Assembly: GCF_013363975.1 (NCBI RefSeq)
Contig: NZ_JABWGN010000018.1
Span: forward strand, 62,001 to 126,000
Origin: Nonomuraea montanisoli
GTDB taxonomy: Bacteria > Actinomycetota > Actinomycetes > Streptosporangiales > Streptosporangiaceae
Direction of reading: 5' to 3'
DNA: 64,000 nucleotides
Position numbers and translations under genes: made by a program. Shown piece by piece: positions 16,619-25,543 of this stretch. The stretch's first letter is position 1; every line of letters starts with the position of its first letter. Under the pieces are notes generated by a model. The model saw nothing but the letters and a program-made list of their open reading frames with translations. It searched no databases and was not told the origin of the DNA.

Positions 16619-17203
16619 TCAGGCGACGAGGGCGCGGACCAGGCGGACCAGCGCTTCCCGGCGGGCGGCGGGGCTGTCGTCCGGGGCGCCGGCCCGGATC
16701 ATGCGCGCGAGTTGCGGGGTGGAGAACCACCAGCCGGCCAGGGCGATCACCGCGTACACCAGGTCGGCCGGGGGAAGCGCGCCGGTGAGGGTGCCCTCCT
16801 CCTGGGCGGCGGCCAGCGCGGCGACCTTGCCGGCGTAGTGGGCGGTCCGCGCCGCCTCGGCGGGGACCTCGGCGTCGCCGGCGTGCAGGCCCTCCCAGTG
16901 CAGCAGGCGCACCAGGTGCGGGTGGGAGCCGTGGTAGTCGAAGACCCGGCCGGCGTACTGGCCCAGGTCGGCGGCCTGCGCGGCGTCCAGGGGGACGGCG
17001 GCGGCCAGCCGTTCGAGCTCCTGGGTGAGCACGGCGCCGAAGAGCTGATCCTTGTTGCCGAAGTACTGGTAGATGCGCTCCTTGTTCACCCCGGCCTTCG
17101 CCGCGACGCGGTCGACGCGGGCGCCCTGCGGGCCGTGCTCGGCGAACTCCTCGACGGCGGCGTCGAGGAGGAGCTGCCTGGTTCGGGCGGTGTCCCATGC
17201 CAT
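16619..17203 (-). CDS. TetR-family transcriptional regulator
   Basis: About 194 residues. The helix-turn-helix is RQLLLDAAVEEFAEHGPQGARVDRVAAKAGVNKERIYQYFGNKDQLFGAV (read in parts) and the ligand domain follows. The ATG at 17203 gives the normal TetR N-terminus; an ATG at 17218 with GGAG just upstream is a possible alternative. It is divergent from a small membrane protein gene, and two identical-arm palindromes lie between them, so autoregulation and control of that gene are likely. Confidence 0.88.
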   Translation of the reverse strand: MAWDTARTRQLLLDAAVEEFAEHGPQGARVDRVAAKAGVNKERIYQYFGNKDQLFGAVLTQELERLAAAVPLDAAQAADLGQYAGRVFDYHGSHPHLVRLLHWEGLHAGDAEVPAEAARTAHYAGKVAALAAAQEEGTLTGALPPADLVYAVIALAGWWFSTPQLARMIRAGAPDDSPAARREALVRLVRALVA

Positions 17204-17222
17204 GACCTCAGCATAGGACATT

Positions 17223-17286
17223 CTCCAACTGGATGGTTGGAGTTTGGGTCGTACGTGTGGCAAACTCCAACCAGCGAGTTGGAGTT
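17223..17286. promoter_or_regulatory. Two TetR operator palindromes
   Basis: CTCCAAC-N6-GTTGGAG occurs at 17223-17242 and again at 17265-17284; the second extends to nine-base arms (AACTCCAAC, 17263-17286). The centres are 42 bases apart, four helical turns. They fill the gap between the divergent TetR gene and the small membrane protein gene. Confidence 0.85.
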
Positions 17287-17316
17287 GCTCTCGCCCGTTC
17301 CAGAGAGGGGACCGCC

Positions 17317-17622
17317 ATGCCGGTCGCACACGCTGCCCATGCCACCTCCGCCACCCGCGCGAGGCCCGCCGCCGTCGCGCCCGCCCCGCCGTCGGTGCAC
17401 CACCGGGCGCTGCTCACCTGGCTGGCGGTCTACTCGATGATCATGGCGGTCCAGTCGCTGCTCGGTGGGGTGCTCGCGCCCCTGCCGATGCCGCTGCGGA
17501 CGCTGATCGTGACCGGCATCGTCGTGCCGACGGTGGTGTACCTGCTGATGCCGGTGCTGCTGCGGGCCCACGCCAGGATGTGGAGGAAGGGGCGGCGGCC
17601 TAGCTCCGCCGGACGTCCTTGA
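17317..17622 (+). CDS. Small two-helix membrane protein
   Basis: A 101-residue protein with an Ala/Pro-rich N-terminus and two membrane helices (LLTWLAVYSMIMAVQSLLGG and TLIVTGIVVPTVVYLLMPVL) joined by LPMPLRT, ending in a basic tail. The helix pair resembles the C-terminal membrane part of COG3224-type monooxygenase proteins, but no enzyme domain is present. The ATG at 17317 has GAGAGGGG six bases upstream. It is the likely target of the divergent TetR protein. Its 3' end overlaps the convergent esterase gene by 23 bases. Confidence 0.75.
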   Translation: MPVAHAAHATSATRARPAAVAPAPPSVHHRALLTWLAVYSMIMAVQSLLGGVLAPLPMPLRTLIVTGIVVPTVVYLLMPVLLRAHARMWRKGRRPSSAGRP

Positions 17623-18802
17623 CGAACACGATTCCGTCGTTCCCCGCCAGGTGGGCCGGGTCGAGCGGGAAGTAGCCGAACCAGGAAGACACCCGGGGCG
17701 CGGGGGGCGCGTCACCCAGGGCGGCGGCCAGCCGGCGGCCGTCGACGACGCAGCGCTCCCCCGGGAGCGCGTACAGGATCCCTTCGACGGTGTCCGGGGG
17801 CGGGGCGTCCACTCCCTGGTGCCGGATCGTGCCGAGGGCCGTGGCCAGGAAGGCGAACTCCTCACCCAGGTGGGCGCGGACGATCGCGCCGGCGCTCCAC
17901 CACTCCACCGGCAGGTCGCCCAGCCGCATCGCGCTCCTGTGTCGCTGGAAATGGAGGTTGTGGGCGTGGACCAGCGCCGGTCCCCGCTCGGCGACGGCCA
18001 GGAGGTTGGCGGCGATCATCGCGCTCCGCAGGCCCAGCAGCCGCGCCATGCGGCCCGGTGAGGTGTCGGCCAGCCAGAAGTGGTAGCGCAGCAGGCCGGT
18101 GGCGGCGCGCCCGTACAGGCGTGCCCGGTCCCAGTCGTCCTGCGAGGACGCCGCGATCAGGTGCGGCGTCTCCGCGTCCAGCAGCGCCACGAGATCGCCG
18201 GCGACCAGCAGCAGCTCCCTGGCCTCGGCAGACCGCCCCACGGACCGGGACGGGTCCGTCATCGCGGCGGGATCGGCCCATGGGTCGTCCGCGCCGAGCA
18301 GCCGGTCGAGGGTTTCCGCGGTGCAGGGGAGCAGGTCCGCGTCCAGATGGGCCGTGAGGTAGCCGTGGAGGGCGGTGAGGGACTGCCGGGGGCTCGCGGC
18401 GTGGGTGATCTCCAGCGGGCCGTCGCAACCGGCGAAGCGCACCCGCTCGGACGGGGGCCGGCCGTCGTTGTAGGCGCGCATCCAGCGCACGAGCTCCCGG
18501 TTGGCCGCGGACGCGCCCCACCCATGGCTGAAGCCGCGCTCCATGACCTCGTCCAGGGTGCCCGTGCCCCAGGTGACGTGGTCGTCCACGACCAGGCCCA
18601 GCACGCAGTCGCTCTCGATCCCGATCGTCCGGTAGCCCTCCTGCTCGACGAGCTGCCGGAAGAGCTCGTTCCGCAGGTCCAGCAGGGCGTCCTCGCCGTG
18701 GGTGGGCTCGCCCAGGGCGAGGAGTCGCGGCCGGGCCGGGAACAGCCTCAGGACGGCGGCGGCGTCGACGGCATGAACGGCGTCCTTGACGCTGATATCC
18801 AT
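17600..18802 (-). CDS. Erythromycin esterase-family protein
   Basis: A 400-residue protein of the EreA/EreB-like superfamily. Typical motifs are LLALGEPTHGEDALLDLRNELFRQLVE, with the conserved His, then TIGIESD, and later LVHAHNLHFQRHRSAMRLGD. True Ere enzymes hydrolyse the macrolide lactone; many family members act on other substrates, so macrolide resistance is possible but unproven. I prefer the ATG at 18802 (MDISVKDAV) preceded by GAAGG; the frame is open to 18877. Confidence 0.85.
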   Translation of the reverse strand: MDISVKDAVHAVDAAAVLRLFPARPRLLALGEPTHGEDALLDLRNELFRQLVEQEGYRTIGIESDCVLGLVVDDHVTWGTGTLDEVMERGFSHGWGASAANRELVRWMRAYNDGRPPSERVRFAGCDGPLEITHAASPRQSLTALHGYLTAHLDADLLPCTAETLDRLLGADDPWADPAAMTDPSRSVGRSAEARELLLVAGDLVALLDAETPHLIAASSQDDWDRARLYGRAATGLLRYHFWLADTSPGRMARLLGLRSAMIAANLLAVAERGPALVHAHNLHFQRHRSAMRLGDLPVEWWSAGAIVRAHLGEEFAFLATALGTIRHQGVDAPPPDTVEGILYALPGERCVVDGRRLAAALGDAPPAPRVSSWFGYFPLDPAHLAGNDGIVFVKDVRRS

Positions 18803-18897
18803 GCCTTCGACGGTATCTCTGAACCGTCTGTGGAAGCTTTTCCGCGATCCGGCCGCGACACGAAGGAAAACCTTCAAACGGACTTTCCGTGCTCAGG

Positions 18898-19740
18898 TCA
18901 GAGCGCGAAGTCCACGGCGAACTCCTGGTACACCCGCTCCTTGGCCGCCCACGCCTTGGGCGAGTAGGCGGCGTAGAAGGACTTCCCGCACTCCAGGTCC
19001 TTCAGGGCCGACGTGATCTCCTTGTCGAGGTACGGCTTGGCCTCCGCGGGCTTCAGGTGCGGCTTCAGGATCACGGTGCGGCCGTCGGGTGCCTTCGGCA
19101 GCTTGCCCTTCCAGGTCTTCCTGGCGACCTCCGAGGCCTGCTTGGTGTACTGCGTCCTGCCGAGTTCGGCGAGGACCGAGGGCTTGGTCTCGCTGACGCC
19201 CAGGCACGTGGCGAACTGCCGGCCGAGCCGCGTGAGCTGCTCGTCCTTGTCGAGCGGAGCCAGGGACGCGTCCAGCGCCGCGTCGAGCTGGGTGAGGTAG
19301 CCGTCGTACGAGGTGACGGTCTTGCCCAGGTGCTGCTCGGCGGCCTTGGCGAAGCAGCGGTCGTCGGCCGCGCGCCACTTCTTCAGCTCCTCCTGCGACA
19401 TCGCCATCATGTTGTCGTTGTTCGGGTTCTCCCCGGACACCGGGTTGACCACCGTGTCGCGCGGATGGACGAGCGGGGACCAGACACCGAAGCCGTACTT
19501 GGCTCGGTACGCGCGCAGCGCCTCGTAACCACCGGTGAGCCGTTCCCGCTCCCCGGGCTGCCACTTGCGCTTGGTCACCGGCTGGGCCAGGTAGGTCAGG
19601 CCCTGCTCCTTCATGCAGGCGACCCGCGTCTCCTCGATGGCGGCCTTCTTCTCGTACGCGGCCTGCGTCTCCGGCGAGGTGAGGGCGCCGAACGAGCCGA
19701 CGAGCAGGGTGACCGCGACGGCCTTGGCTGCGATGAACAT
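18898..19740 (-). CDS. Secreted protein of unknown function downstream of sigma module 1
   Basis: A 280-residue exported protein. The signal peptide is MFIAAKAVAVTLLVGSFGALTS. The mature part is charged and contains four cysteines (ACMKEQG, DDRCFAK, ATCLGVSE, LECGKSF) and SGENPNNDNMMAMSQEE. I do not recognise a domain. The ATG at 19740 has GAAGGAG seven bases upstream. It lies 74 bases after the CU044_5270-like gene and probably belongs to the same sigma-controlled operon; module 2 has a secreted protein in the same place. Confidence 0.8.
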   Translation of the reverse strand: MFIAAKAVAVTLLVGSFGALTSPETQAAYEKKAAIEETRVACMKEQGLTYLAQPVTKRKWQPGERERLTGGYEALRAYRAKYGFGVWSPLVHPRDTVVNPVSGENPNNDNMMAMSQEELKKWRAADDRCFAKAAEQHLGKTVTSYDGYLTQLDAALDASLAPLDKDEQLTRLGRQFATCLGVSETKPSVLAELGRTQYTKQASEVARKTWKGKLPKAPDGRTVILKPHLKPAEAKPYLDKEITSALKDLECGKSFYAAYSPKAWAAKERVYQEFAVDFAL

Positions 19741-19814
19741 GGGTGTACTCCTTCGTTCGAATCTGGACATGCGAAACAGAACTCCCGGCCGAAAAGGCCG
19801 GATCCGGGGAAGTC

Positions 19815-20894
19815 TCAGCAGGGGATCTTCATGCGGGACGCGTCCGGCGACACCTCGGGCAGCCCCGGGACGAGATCGACCACGAGCACGGCCGTGCCGT
19901 TCGCCGTGCCCTTCTTGGCGATGACCTCGCGGGCGGGCAGCTTCACCTTCCGGTCCCTGAGGTTCACCGTGCGCTCGCCCAGGTAGCGGTAGGTCTGCCG
20001 GTCGAAGATCAGCTCGGACCGGCGGCCGTCGCGGTCGTCCATGGCGACGGCCAGGCCGGGGCGTCCGGCTGCGTCCACGGCGTCGGGGACGAGCACGATG
20101 CCGTCCAGCCCGGCGGCCACCTGGTACAGCGCGGCGCTCAGCCTGGGACGCACCACCGACTCGGCGACCAGACCCTGGAGTGAGGACCAGACGCGCAGCG
20201 GGTCCTCGCCCGTCTCGGCCACGAGCTTGGCGCGCACCTGTGCGGGGTCCGTCGGCCAGGCGCCCAGCCGGGTGTACGCGGGCTCGCCGGGACAGGTCGC
20301 CGGCTCGTACACGGTGTCCTCGGTACCGTGGTCCCAGACGGTCCGGGGCGCCGGGCCCACGGCCGACAGGGGCTGCTCGCGGCTCAGCCAGGGCTTGCCC
20401 ACGTCCGCGCCCTCCCAGCGCTCCTCGTTGACGAGCACTTTGGTGTACTGCGTCCGGCCCGCCTCGTCCTCGCCGTAGAGGCTGCGCTGGACCAGCCTCT
20501 TGGTGTGGACGTACTGGCCGCGGGCCGGCACCGTGTCGGGCTGGTCGGCGGCGGCCCGAGCGGCCAGGGAGAGCAGCGCCTTGGCGTCGGCCGGCGGCGC
20601 GCCGATCAGATATCCCGGGGTGCGCGGGGCCGAACCGCCCAGCCCCACCTGGGCGACGAGGATGCCGGCGGTGAGCGTCGTCGCGACCACCCCGACCAGG
20701 GCGACGCGCCGGACCGACAGTGCGGCACGCCACCCGCGGCGCGGACGCCCGGACGGGGACGCCGGGGCGGCACGCCGCGTGCGGCGCGGAGTGGCGAGCC
20801 GGGACATCAGGGCGGCGCGGGAGCCGGCCAGGTCGCCCTCGGTCGCCTCGGGGACCTCGGCCCACAGTCGGGCGAGCTGCGCCATCTCATCCAT
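19815..20894 (-). CDS. CU044_5270-family membrane protein (sigma module 1)
   Basis: A 359-residue protein with a short cytoplasmic N-terminus (MDEMAQLARLWAEVPEATEGD), one membrane helix (VALVGVVATTLTAGILVA) and a long extracytoplasmic domain typical of the actinobacterial CU044_5270 family. It overlaps the upstream ECF sigma gene by 8 bases, so the two are co-translated. By position it is a likely anti-sigma or sensor partner, although no classical zinc anti-sigma motif is visible. Confidence 0.85.
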   Translation of the reverse strand: MDEMAQLARLWAEVPEATEGDLAGSRAALMSRLATPRRTRRAAPASPSGRPRRGWRAALSVRRVALVGVVATTLTAGILVAQVGLGGSAPRTPGYLIGAPPADAKALLSLAARAAADQPDTVPARGQYVHTKRLVQRSLYGEDEAGRTQYTKVLVNEERWEGADVGKPWLSREQPLSAVGPAPRTVWDHGTEDTVYEPATCPGEPAYTRLGAWPTDPAQVRAKLVAETGEDPLRVWSSLQGLVAESVVRPRLSAALYQVAAGLDGIVLVPDAVDAAGRPGLAVAMDDRDGRRSELIFDRQTYRYLGERTVNLRDRKVKLPAREVIAKKGTANGTAVLVVDLVPGLPEVSPDASRMKIPC

Positions 20895-21453
20895 GGTTCG
20901 CTCCTTCCAGCGCCTGGCGGACCTTCTTGCGCGCCCGGTTGAGCCGGGACCGCACGGTCCCGACCGGGACGTTCAGCGCCTCGGCCACCTCCTCGTACGT
21001 CAGCTCCGCCCACGCCACCAGCAGCAGCGTGTCCCGGTCGCCGGTGCGTAAGCCGGCCAGCGCGGCCACCAGCGGCCTGTTGACCGCGAGCGTGCCCACT
21101 CCGTCCTCGACCGGCCCGCCGGTGATCTCCGCCGGGTCCACGCCGCCGCGCACGTACGCGCGATAGCGGGCCACCTCGCGCCGCCGCCGTTTGCCGATCA
21201 CGTTCGAGGCGATGCCGTACAACCAGGGCCGGGCTTCGTCCCAGCCGAACTGGTAGCGGTGCCGGTGTTCGAACGCCGCCAGGAACGTCTCGGACACCAC
21301 GTCCTCGGCCGCGTCGTGCCCGAGCCGGCGGGCCGCGTAGCGGTGCAGGGCGGGCGCGTGCCGGTCGAACACCGCGGCGAACGCCTCCGGCTCCTCGAAC
21401 GACCGGCGGATCAGATCGGCGTCGGTGGCCTCGGCTGTCGCCGGTCGGGCCAT
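20887..21453 (-). CDS. ECF-type RNA polymerase sigma factor (module 1)
   Basis: A 188-residue ECF sigma factor. Region 2 includes YAARRLGHDAAEDVVSETFLAAF and WLYGIASNVI; region 4 includes LTYEEVAEALNVPVGTVRSRLNRARKKVR. It overlaps the downstream membrane protein gene. The target promoters are unknown; autoregulation is usual. Confidence 0.93.
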   Translation of the reverse strand: MARPATAEATDADLIRRSFEEPEAFAAVFDRHAPALHRYAARRLGHDAAEDVVSETFLAAFEHRHRYQFGWDEARPWLYGIASNVIGKRRRREVARYRAYVRGGVDPAEITGGPVEDGVGTLAVNRPLVAALAGLRTGDRDTLLLVAWAELTYEEVAEALNVPVGTVRSRLNRARKKVRQALEGANHG

Positions 21454-21633
21454 GGACTGGTCAGCTCCTTCGCGCGGTGCCGAGGTGCGGCAAGCGGGCA
21501 GATTCGCCTGTACTTACCGCTGCTCCGCCGAAGAGTTCACGCCCATCCGATATTGCTGCTCGCTTGTGGGCGCCCCGCGCAAAGGTCTTCGTTCTGGGGG
21601 CGCTTCGCGCCAAGGGCTCAGGCGTCGCTCCCA

Positions 21634-21714
21634 GTCGGGCCAAAGGCCCGACCCCTGGCGGGCCTCGCTCCGCTCGGACGGCTTCCAGAGACGCAAGCCG
21701 TCCGTGAAGCGGAG
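21634..21714. repeat. Structured intergenic element with nested hairpins
   Basis: A perfect 8-base stem GTCGGGCC-AAA-GGCCCGAC lies at 21634-21652. A larger hairpin follows: CGGACGGCTT at 21675-21684 pairs with AAGCCGTCCG at 21695-21704 across a 10-base loop, extended by CTCCGCT (21668-21674) with AGCGGAG (21708-21714) after a three-base bulge. The surrounding 21454-21770 holds no convincing gene. It may be a small RNA, an interspersed repeat or a terminator. Confidence 0.55.
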
Positions 21715-21854
21715 GCGACAGCGTGAGAAGCACCAGCCCCGCAGGTGAACGGCCACTCCCTGGCACGTGATCGAAGGCCCAGGCGAGCGCGGATCTTCGT
21801 GCCGATGCCGATGCCGATGCCGAATCCGACATCGACGGCCAGGTCGAGGGTATC

Positions 21855-22135
21855 GCCGTGGCCGGATCACTCGCTGAAGTTCGGCCCGCCGATCCGCATC
21901 CTGGGGGAGAAGGGGCAGCCATTGCGCATCGTCCCGGTCGGCGTCTATTACCACCGGCCCAGCGATTCACCCAGTCGCCGGAGAAGTGGTCCGTGGCCAT
22001 CGCCGTCAAGGTCCCCCGAAGTGCTCTACTACTCGTTCGACCTGCCCCGGACAGGCCATCGCGGACTATGAGGGCAACTGGTCCACCGAGCGGAGGGCCT
22101 GGCAAGGATCGGGTTGTGCGGAAGTGATTGCGTCC
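21855..22135 (+). pseudogene. Possible decayed gene remnant
   Basis: Protein-like segments appear successively in different forward frames: SLKFGPPIRILGEKGQPL then IVPVGVYYH (frame 1), FTQSPEKWSVAIAVKVP (frame 3), EVLYYSFDLP (frame 1) and GQAIADYEGNWSTERRAW (frame 2). Read together they look like one protein broken by at least three frameshifts. I recognise no family. Just upstream is a short GATGCC hexamer repeat near 21800-21824. Evidence is pattern only. Confidence 0.35.
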
Positions 22136-22332
22136 CCGCCTGGCCAGGCCGGACCATTCCCCTTTGCCGGAGCAGCCCTCCCCGAAGGCTCCTCGCGCGC
22201 GACCCGGGCCCCGCGATCGCGTGCTGCGATGGGTGAGCGCGACGGCGCTGGTCCTCAGCGTGATCGCCATGGCCGCGGTGGCGGCACACCTGGAGCCATC
22301 GCATCTCGGCCACGGGATCGACACTGGCCGGG

Positions 22333-24378
22333 GTGTACGGCCCCATCGTCGAGCAGGACCGCCGTTCGGTACGGCTGCACGGCGACCGCGAGATCAGAGC
22401 AGCCTTCGTACCCGACGGCGGCACCGCGTCAGTGTCGGAGTACCTCACGGGTGACCCGATCATCGGACAGCTCGTCGCGAGCGCCGACTCCCAGGAGGAG
22501 GACGACCAGGGCCAAGAGGAGGAGGCCACCTCGGAGGGGGACACCCTGGAACCGGATACCGGACCGCTCAAGCGCATCTGGACCGTGGTGCAGTGGGTGT
22601 CCGGGCTCGTCGCGATCCTGCTGCTGCTCAACGCCGCCCTTCGGGCCTTGGGGCGAGCGTGGTGGCGCCGCCGCCGCAACCAGGTGCTGCCGGTTCTGCT
22701 GGCGGTCACCTGCCTGACGGTGCCGTCGCCCTCCTGGCTGGGCGGCGAAGGGGGTTGGTGGGCGTGGGCCGCTCTCGCCCTGGCGACGATCGGCGTTCCG
22801 CTCCTGTCGTTGCGCTCCGCGATGCGGGTCGTGCCCGGCGGAGGCGGTCTGCTGGTCGTGGCCGGCTCGGTGATGGCGACGTTGGCGGGGATGATCCTTT
22901 CCCTCTGGGCGCTGCTGGTGGTGACCGGACACCCGGCCGCGCTGGGGTGGACCGCCGTCGCGCCGGCCGTGGCCGGCGTGGTCCTGGCGGTGCCCCGCTG
23001 GCGGCGGGCGTTGCCCGCCGTCGGGCTGCTGTCCCTGACCGCGGGACTCATCCTCCTGGTCCGGGCGGTTTCGCTGGGGTTCGTCATCGACCCGGTCGTG
23101 GCGCTCGTGCTGCCGCTGCTGTCACTGTCGCTCCTGGCGTTGGGCTGGGTCGCGGAGGCCGGCCGCGGCTGGTCACCGCGGGTGGCGGTCGCCTGGGTGT
23201 GCGGGGTGTGGGTGGCGTTCGGCGGTCTCGGCTACGTGTTGCTGTCCAGGACGTTGTTCTCCTGGGGACGGGACGAGCCCGAGTTCCCACTTCTGCCCAC
23301 GGTGACCGCCCTCGCGGCGTTCGGCGCGCTCGCGCTGGCCCTGGCCGTGCTCGTCGTCCGGACGCGGCGCATCGGCCGGGACCCCGCAGCGCTCACTTCC
23401 CCGGTCGCCTTCCACACCGCGATGCTCTACGTCCTGCTGCTGCACGTGCAGGTCTGGACGACCCTGGAGTACTTCGGGGTGACGTTCGTCCTGGCATGGG
23501 CGGGGATGGTGTGGCTGCTGCGGCCATCGGCCGCACCGACCCCCTACCTGGACGAGCAGGTCACCGCCGAGGAGCATCGCCTGCTCGTGCGTGACCTGAT
23601 CAGACGCCGCCATGCCCGCGCCGCCCTGACGGAGCTGCTGCGCCGCCGCCAGCCGGACGACGCCTCGCCCGCCGGGATCGAGGAGCGCCGCGCTGCCCTG
23701 GAGCGCGCCGGCGACGACCACAGCCGGTCCATCGACTCCGACTACGCGCTGACCACGCTCGCCGGACGCACGCCCTGGCAGAACGCGCTGGCCGGTCTGG
23801 CGGCCGGCCTGCTGCTCAGTCTGCCGTTCTCCACCGTGCGCATCATCGCCTCGATCGACAGCGGGCAGAGCGAGGACGACCAGGTGCTGCTGGCGGCCCT
23901 GTCGCTGCTGTCCCTGCCCGTGCTCTGCATGGTCTTCGGGTACTTCTATCCGCGGGTACGCGGCCTCACCCCCGTCACCGAATCCATGGCACTCCTGGTC
24001 GCCGCGCTGCTGATCGAGCTGCCGGCCTACATGCAGACGCTGGTCATCGCCGTCACCACACCCCATCTGGACCAGCAGAACCTTCCCACCCCGCAGCAGG
24101 CCTGGATCGGCGTACTGGTGGCCGTCGGCAACATCGCCGTGGTCAGCATCGGGCTGGGCCTGTGGTGGGAGTGGCGGCTGATGTGGCTGGCCGCTGAGCC
24201 ATGGGGACGCCTCAGGGACGTCCGCACTCTGCGCGCCCTGGCCGCACCCCTGGCCGCCGTCGTCATCGCCACCGCCACCGCCACCACGGCGACCGCGTTG
24301 GTGAACAACGTCATCGCCCCGCTGCCCTCCGGTCAGACCGCGCCTCCCGCCACGTCCTCACCACCTGCGCGTGGTTGA
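22333..24378 (+). CDS. Polytopic membrane protein with apparent N-terminal frameshift
   Basis: A 681-residue open frame with about fourteen hydrophobic segments and a soluble stretch near residues 410-470 (VTAEEHRLLVRDLIRRRH). No family recognised. The GTG at 22333 has no ribosome site and the protein starts mid-domain. A different frame from 22128 (TTG after GGAAG) encodes a proline-rich start and a good first helix (VLRWVSATALVLSVIAMAAV) that continues in sense into this frame at about 22315-22330 if one base is removed. The complete gene was probably 22128-24378, now split by a frameshift or a sequencing error. Confidence 0.65.
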   Translation: MYGPIVEQDRRSVRLHGDREIRAAFVPDGGTASVSEYLTGDPIIGQLVASADSQEEDDQGQEEEATSEGDTLEPDTGPLKRIWTVVQWVSGLVAILLLLNAALRALGRAWWRRRRNQVLPVLLAVTCLTVPSPSWLGGEGGWWAWAALALATIGVPLLSLRSAMRVVPGGGGLLVVAGSVMATLAGMILSLWALLVVTGHPAALGWTAVAPAVAGVVLAVPRWRRALPAVGLLSLTAGLILLVRAVSLGFVIDPVVALVLPLLSLSLLALGWVAEAGRGWSPRVAVAWVCGVWVAFGGLGYVLLSRTLFSWGRDEPEFPLLPTVTALAAFGALALALAVLVVRTRRIGRDPAALTSPVAFHTAMLYVLLLHVQVWTTLEYFGVTFVLAWAGMVWLLRPSAAPTPYLDEQVTAEEHRLLVRDLIRRRHARAALTELLRRRQPDDASPAGIEERRAALERAGDDHSRSIDSDYALTTLAGRTPWQNALAGLAAGLLLSLPFSTVRIIASIDSGQSEDDQVLLAALSLLSLPVLCMVFGYFYPRVRGLTPVTESMALLVAALLIELPAYMQTLVIAVTTPHLDQQNLPTPQQAWIGVLVAVGNIAVVSIGLGLWWEWRLMWLAAEPWGRLRDVRTLRALAAPLAAVVIATATATTATALVNNVIAPLPSGQTAPPATSSPPARG

Positions 24379-24396
24379 CGTGCGAACGCCGGCGGG

Positions 24397-25389
24397 TCAG
24401 TGGCGCAGCAGGGTCAGACTCGTCTCGGTGTCGGTGACGACGAGCCGGCCCTGGCCGCCGATCGGGAAGGTCGCCAAGGGGTACGTGTGGCCGACGTCGA
24501 TGTTCGCCAGGACCGGGATGCGGGCCGATATCGGCTGGTTGCCGATGATCTGTTCCAGCAGCGGCCGGGACATGCGGCTGGCCTGCTGGAACCGGCCGAT
24601 CGCCAGCCCGCGGATGTTCGCGGCGCCGGGAACCTGCAGCAGCGAGGTCAGGTCGCGGGCGAACGTCTCCGGGTGCGACTCCAGGTCGTCCTCGATGATC
24701 AGCAGCGCGCCGTCGAGCGACGGCATGTACGGGGTGCCCTGCAGCAGGTTCAGCGTGCAGAGGTTGCCGCCGACGATGCGGCCCTCGGCGCTGCCGGGCC
24801 GCATCAGCCACCACCCGTCGTTGGGGATCAGCTCGCGCTTGTCCTGGTCGAGGAACCAGAGGTCGTCGCTCCAGTGCGCGGCCGGGGCCAGCGCGACCGG
24901 AGCGGTGTCGAACAGGACCGACGTGAACCAGCGCAGGGTCTGCTCGAAGTGGTCCCGCATCCCGAACGTCGACCAGTGCGGACCGGAGTAGGTGACCAGC
25001 CCGGTTCGCGCGAGGACGGCGTTCTGCAGGGCGGTGATGTCGGAGTACCCGCACAGGATCTTCGGGTTGGCGCGGATCAGCTCCCAGTCCAGGTACGGCA
25101 GGAGCTCGTTGCCGTTGTAGCCGCCGATGACGGTCAGGATCGCCGCGACCGAGGGGTCGGCGAAGGCTTCGTGCAGATCGGCGACCCGCGAGGCGACGCT
25201 GGAGGAGTCGAACGCGTCCCGCTCGTCGACATGGCGGCCGTAGGTGAGCGTCAGGCCGAGCTCGGCGAACCGCGACGCGATGACGCCGGTGTGATCGTGC
25301 TCCATGACCATCGCGCGGGACCTGGCCGGCGCCACGACCCGTACGACGTCGCCTGCCTTCAGCTTGGGAGGGAAGACCACGTTCGTCAC
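24397..25389 (-). CDS. S66-family LD-carboxypeptidase / MccF-like peptidase
   Basis: A 330-residue serine peptidase. Family members cleave murein tetrapeptides (LdcA) or microcin C-type aminoacyl nucleotides (MccF). Visible motifs are LKAGDVVRVVAPARS at the N-terminus, TVIGGYNGNELLPYLD, CGYSDITALQNA with the nucleophilic Ser, LLIIEDD with the catalytic Glu, and ANIDVGHTYPLATFPIG with the catalytic His. The GTG at 25389 lacks a clear ribosome site. The MccF-like loop composition makes peptide-antibiotic self-immunity possible, but that is inference. Confidence 0.9.
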   Translation of the reverse strand: MTNVVFPPKLKAGDVVRVVAPARSRAMVMEHDHTGVIASRFAELGLTLTYGRHVDERDAFDSSSVASRVADLHEAFADPSVAAILTVIGGYNGNELLPYLDWELIRANPKILCGYSDITALQNAVLARTGLVTYSGPHWSTFGMRDHFEQTLRWFTSVLFDTAPVALAPAAHWSDDLWFLDQDKRELIPNDGWWLMRPGSAEGRIVGGNLCTLNLLQGTPYMPSLDGALLIIEDDLESHPETFARDLTSLLQVPGAANIRGLAIGRFQQASRMSRPLLEQIIGNQPISARIPVLANIDVGHTYPLATFPIGGQGRLVVTDTETSLTLLRH

Positions 25390-25489
25390 CGTCGAAGCGT
25401 AACGCGAACGACGCCGGTGCTCTTCGGCGGTGCCGGCGGTGAACCTGGGGCTTTCGGGTCATGTGTGGTGTGGCTACTATCGGGCACCA

Positions 25490-25507
25490 ATCGCCTACTT
25501 TGGCGAT
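25490..25507. promoter_or_regulatory. Inverted repeat upstream of the conservon
   Basis: ATCGCC-TACTTT-GGCGAT is a perfect six-base inverted repeat 37 bases before the sensor kinase start. A -10-like TACTAT lies just upstream at about 25475. It could be the operator of the conservon. Confidence 0.5.
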
Positions 25508-25543
25508 ATTCGTGATGAACGCACCGAGGAGAGTGTCCCGCAC

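Noticed and set aside
18898..20865. 655-codon minus-strand frame joining a shadow of the CU044_5270 gene to the secreted protein
   Set aside because: Only its last 280 codons, from the ATG at 19740 with a good ribosome site and signal peptide, are credible.
21461..22324. 287-codon minus-strand frame upstream of sigma module 1
   Set aside because: Overlaps hairpin-forming repeat DNA and has no recognisable fold; forward fragments in three frames explain the region better.
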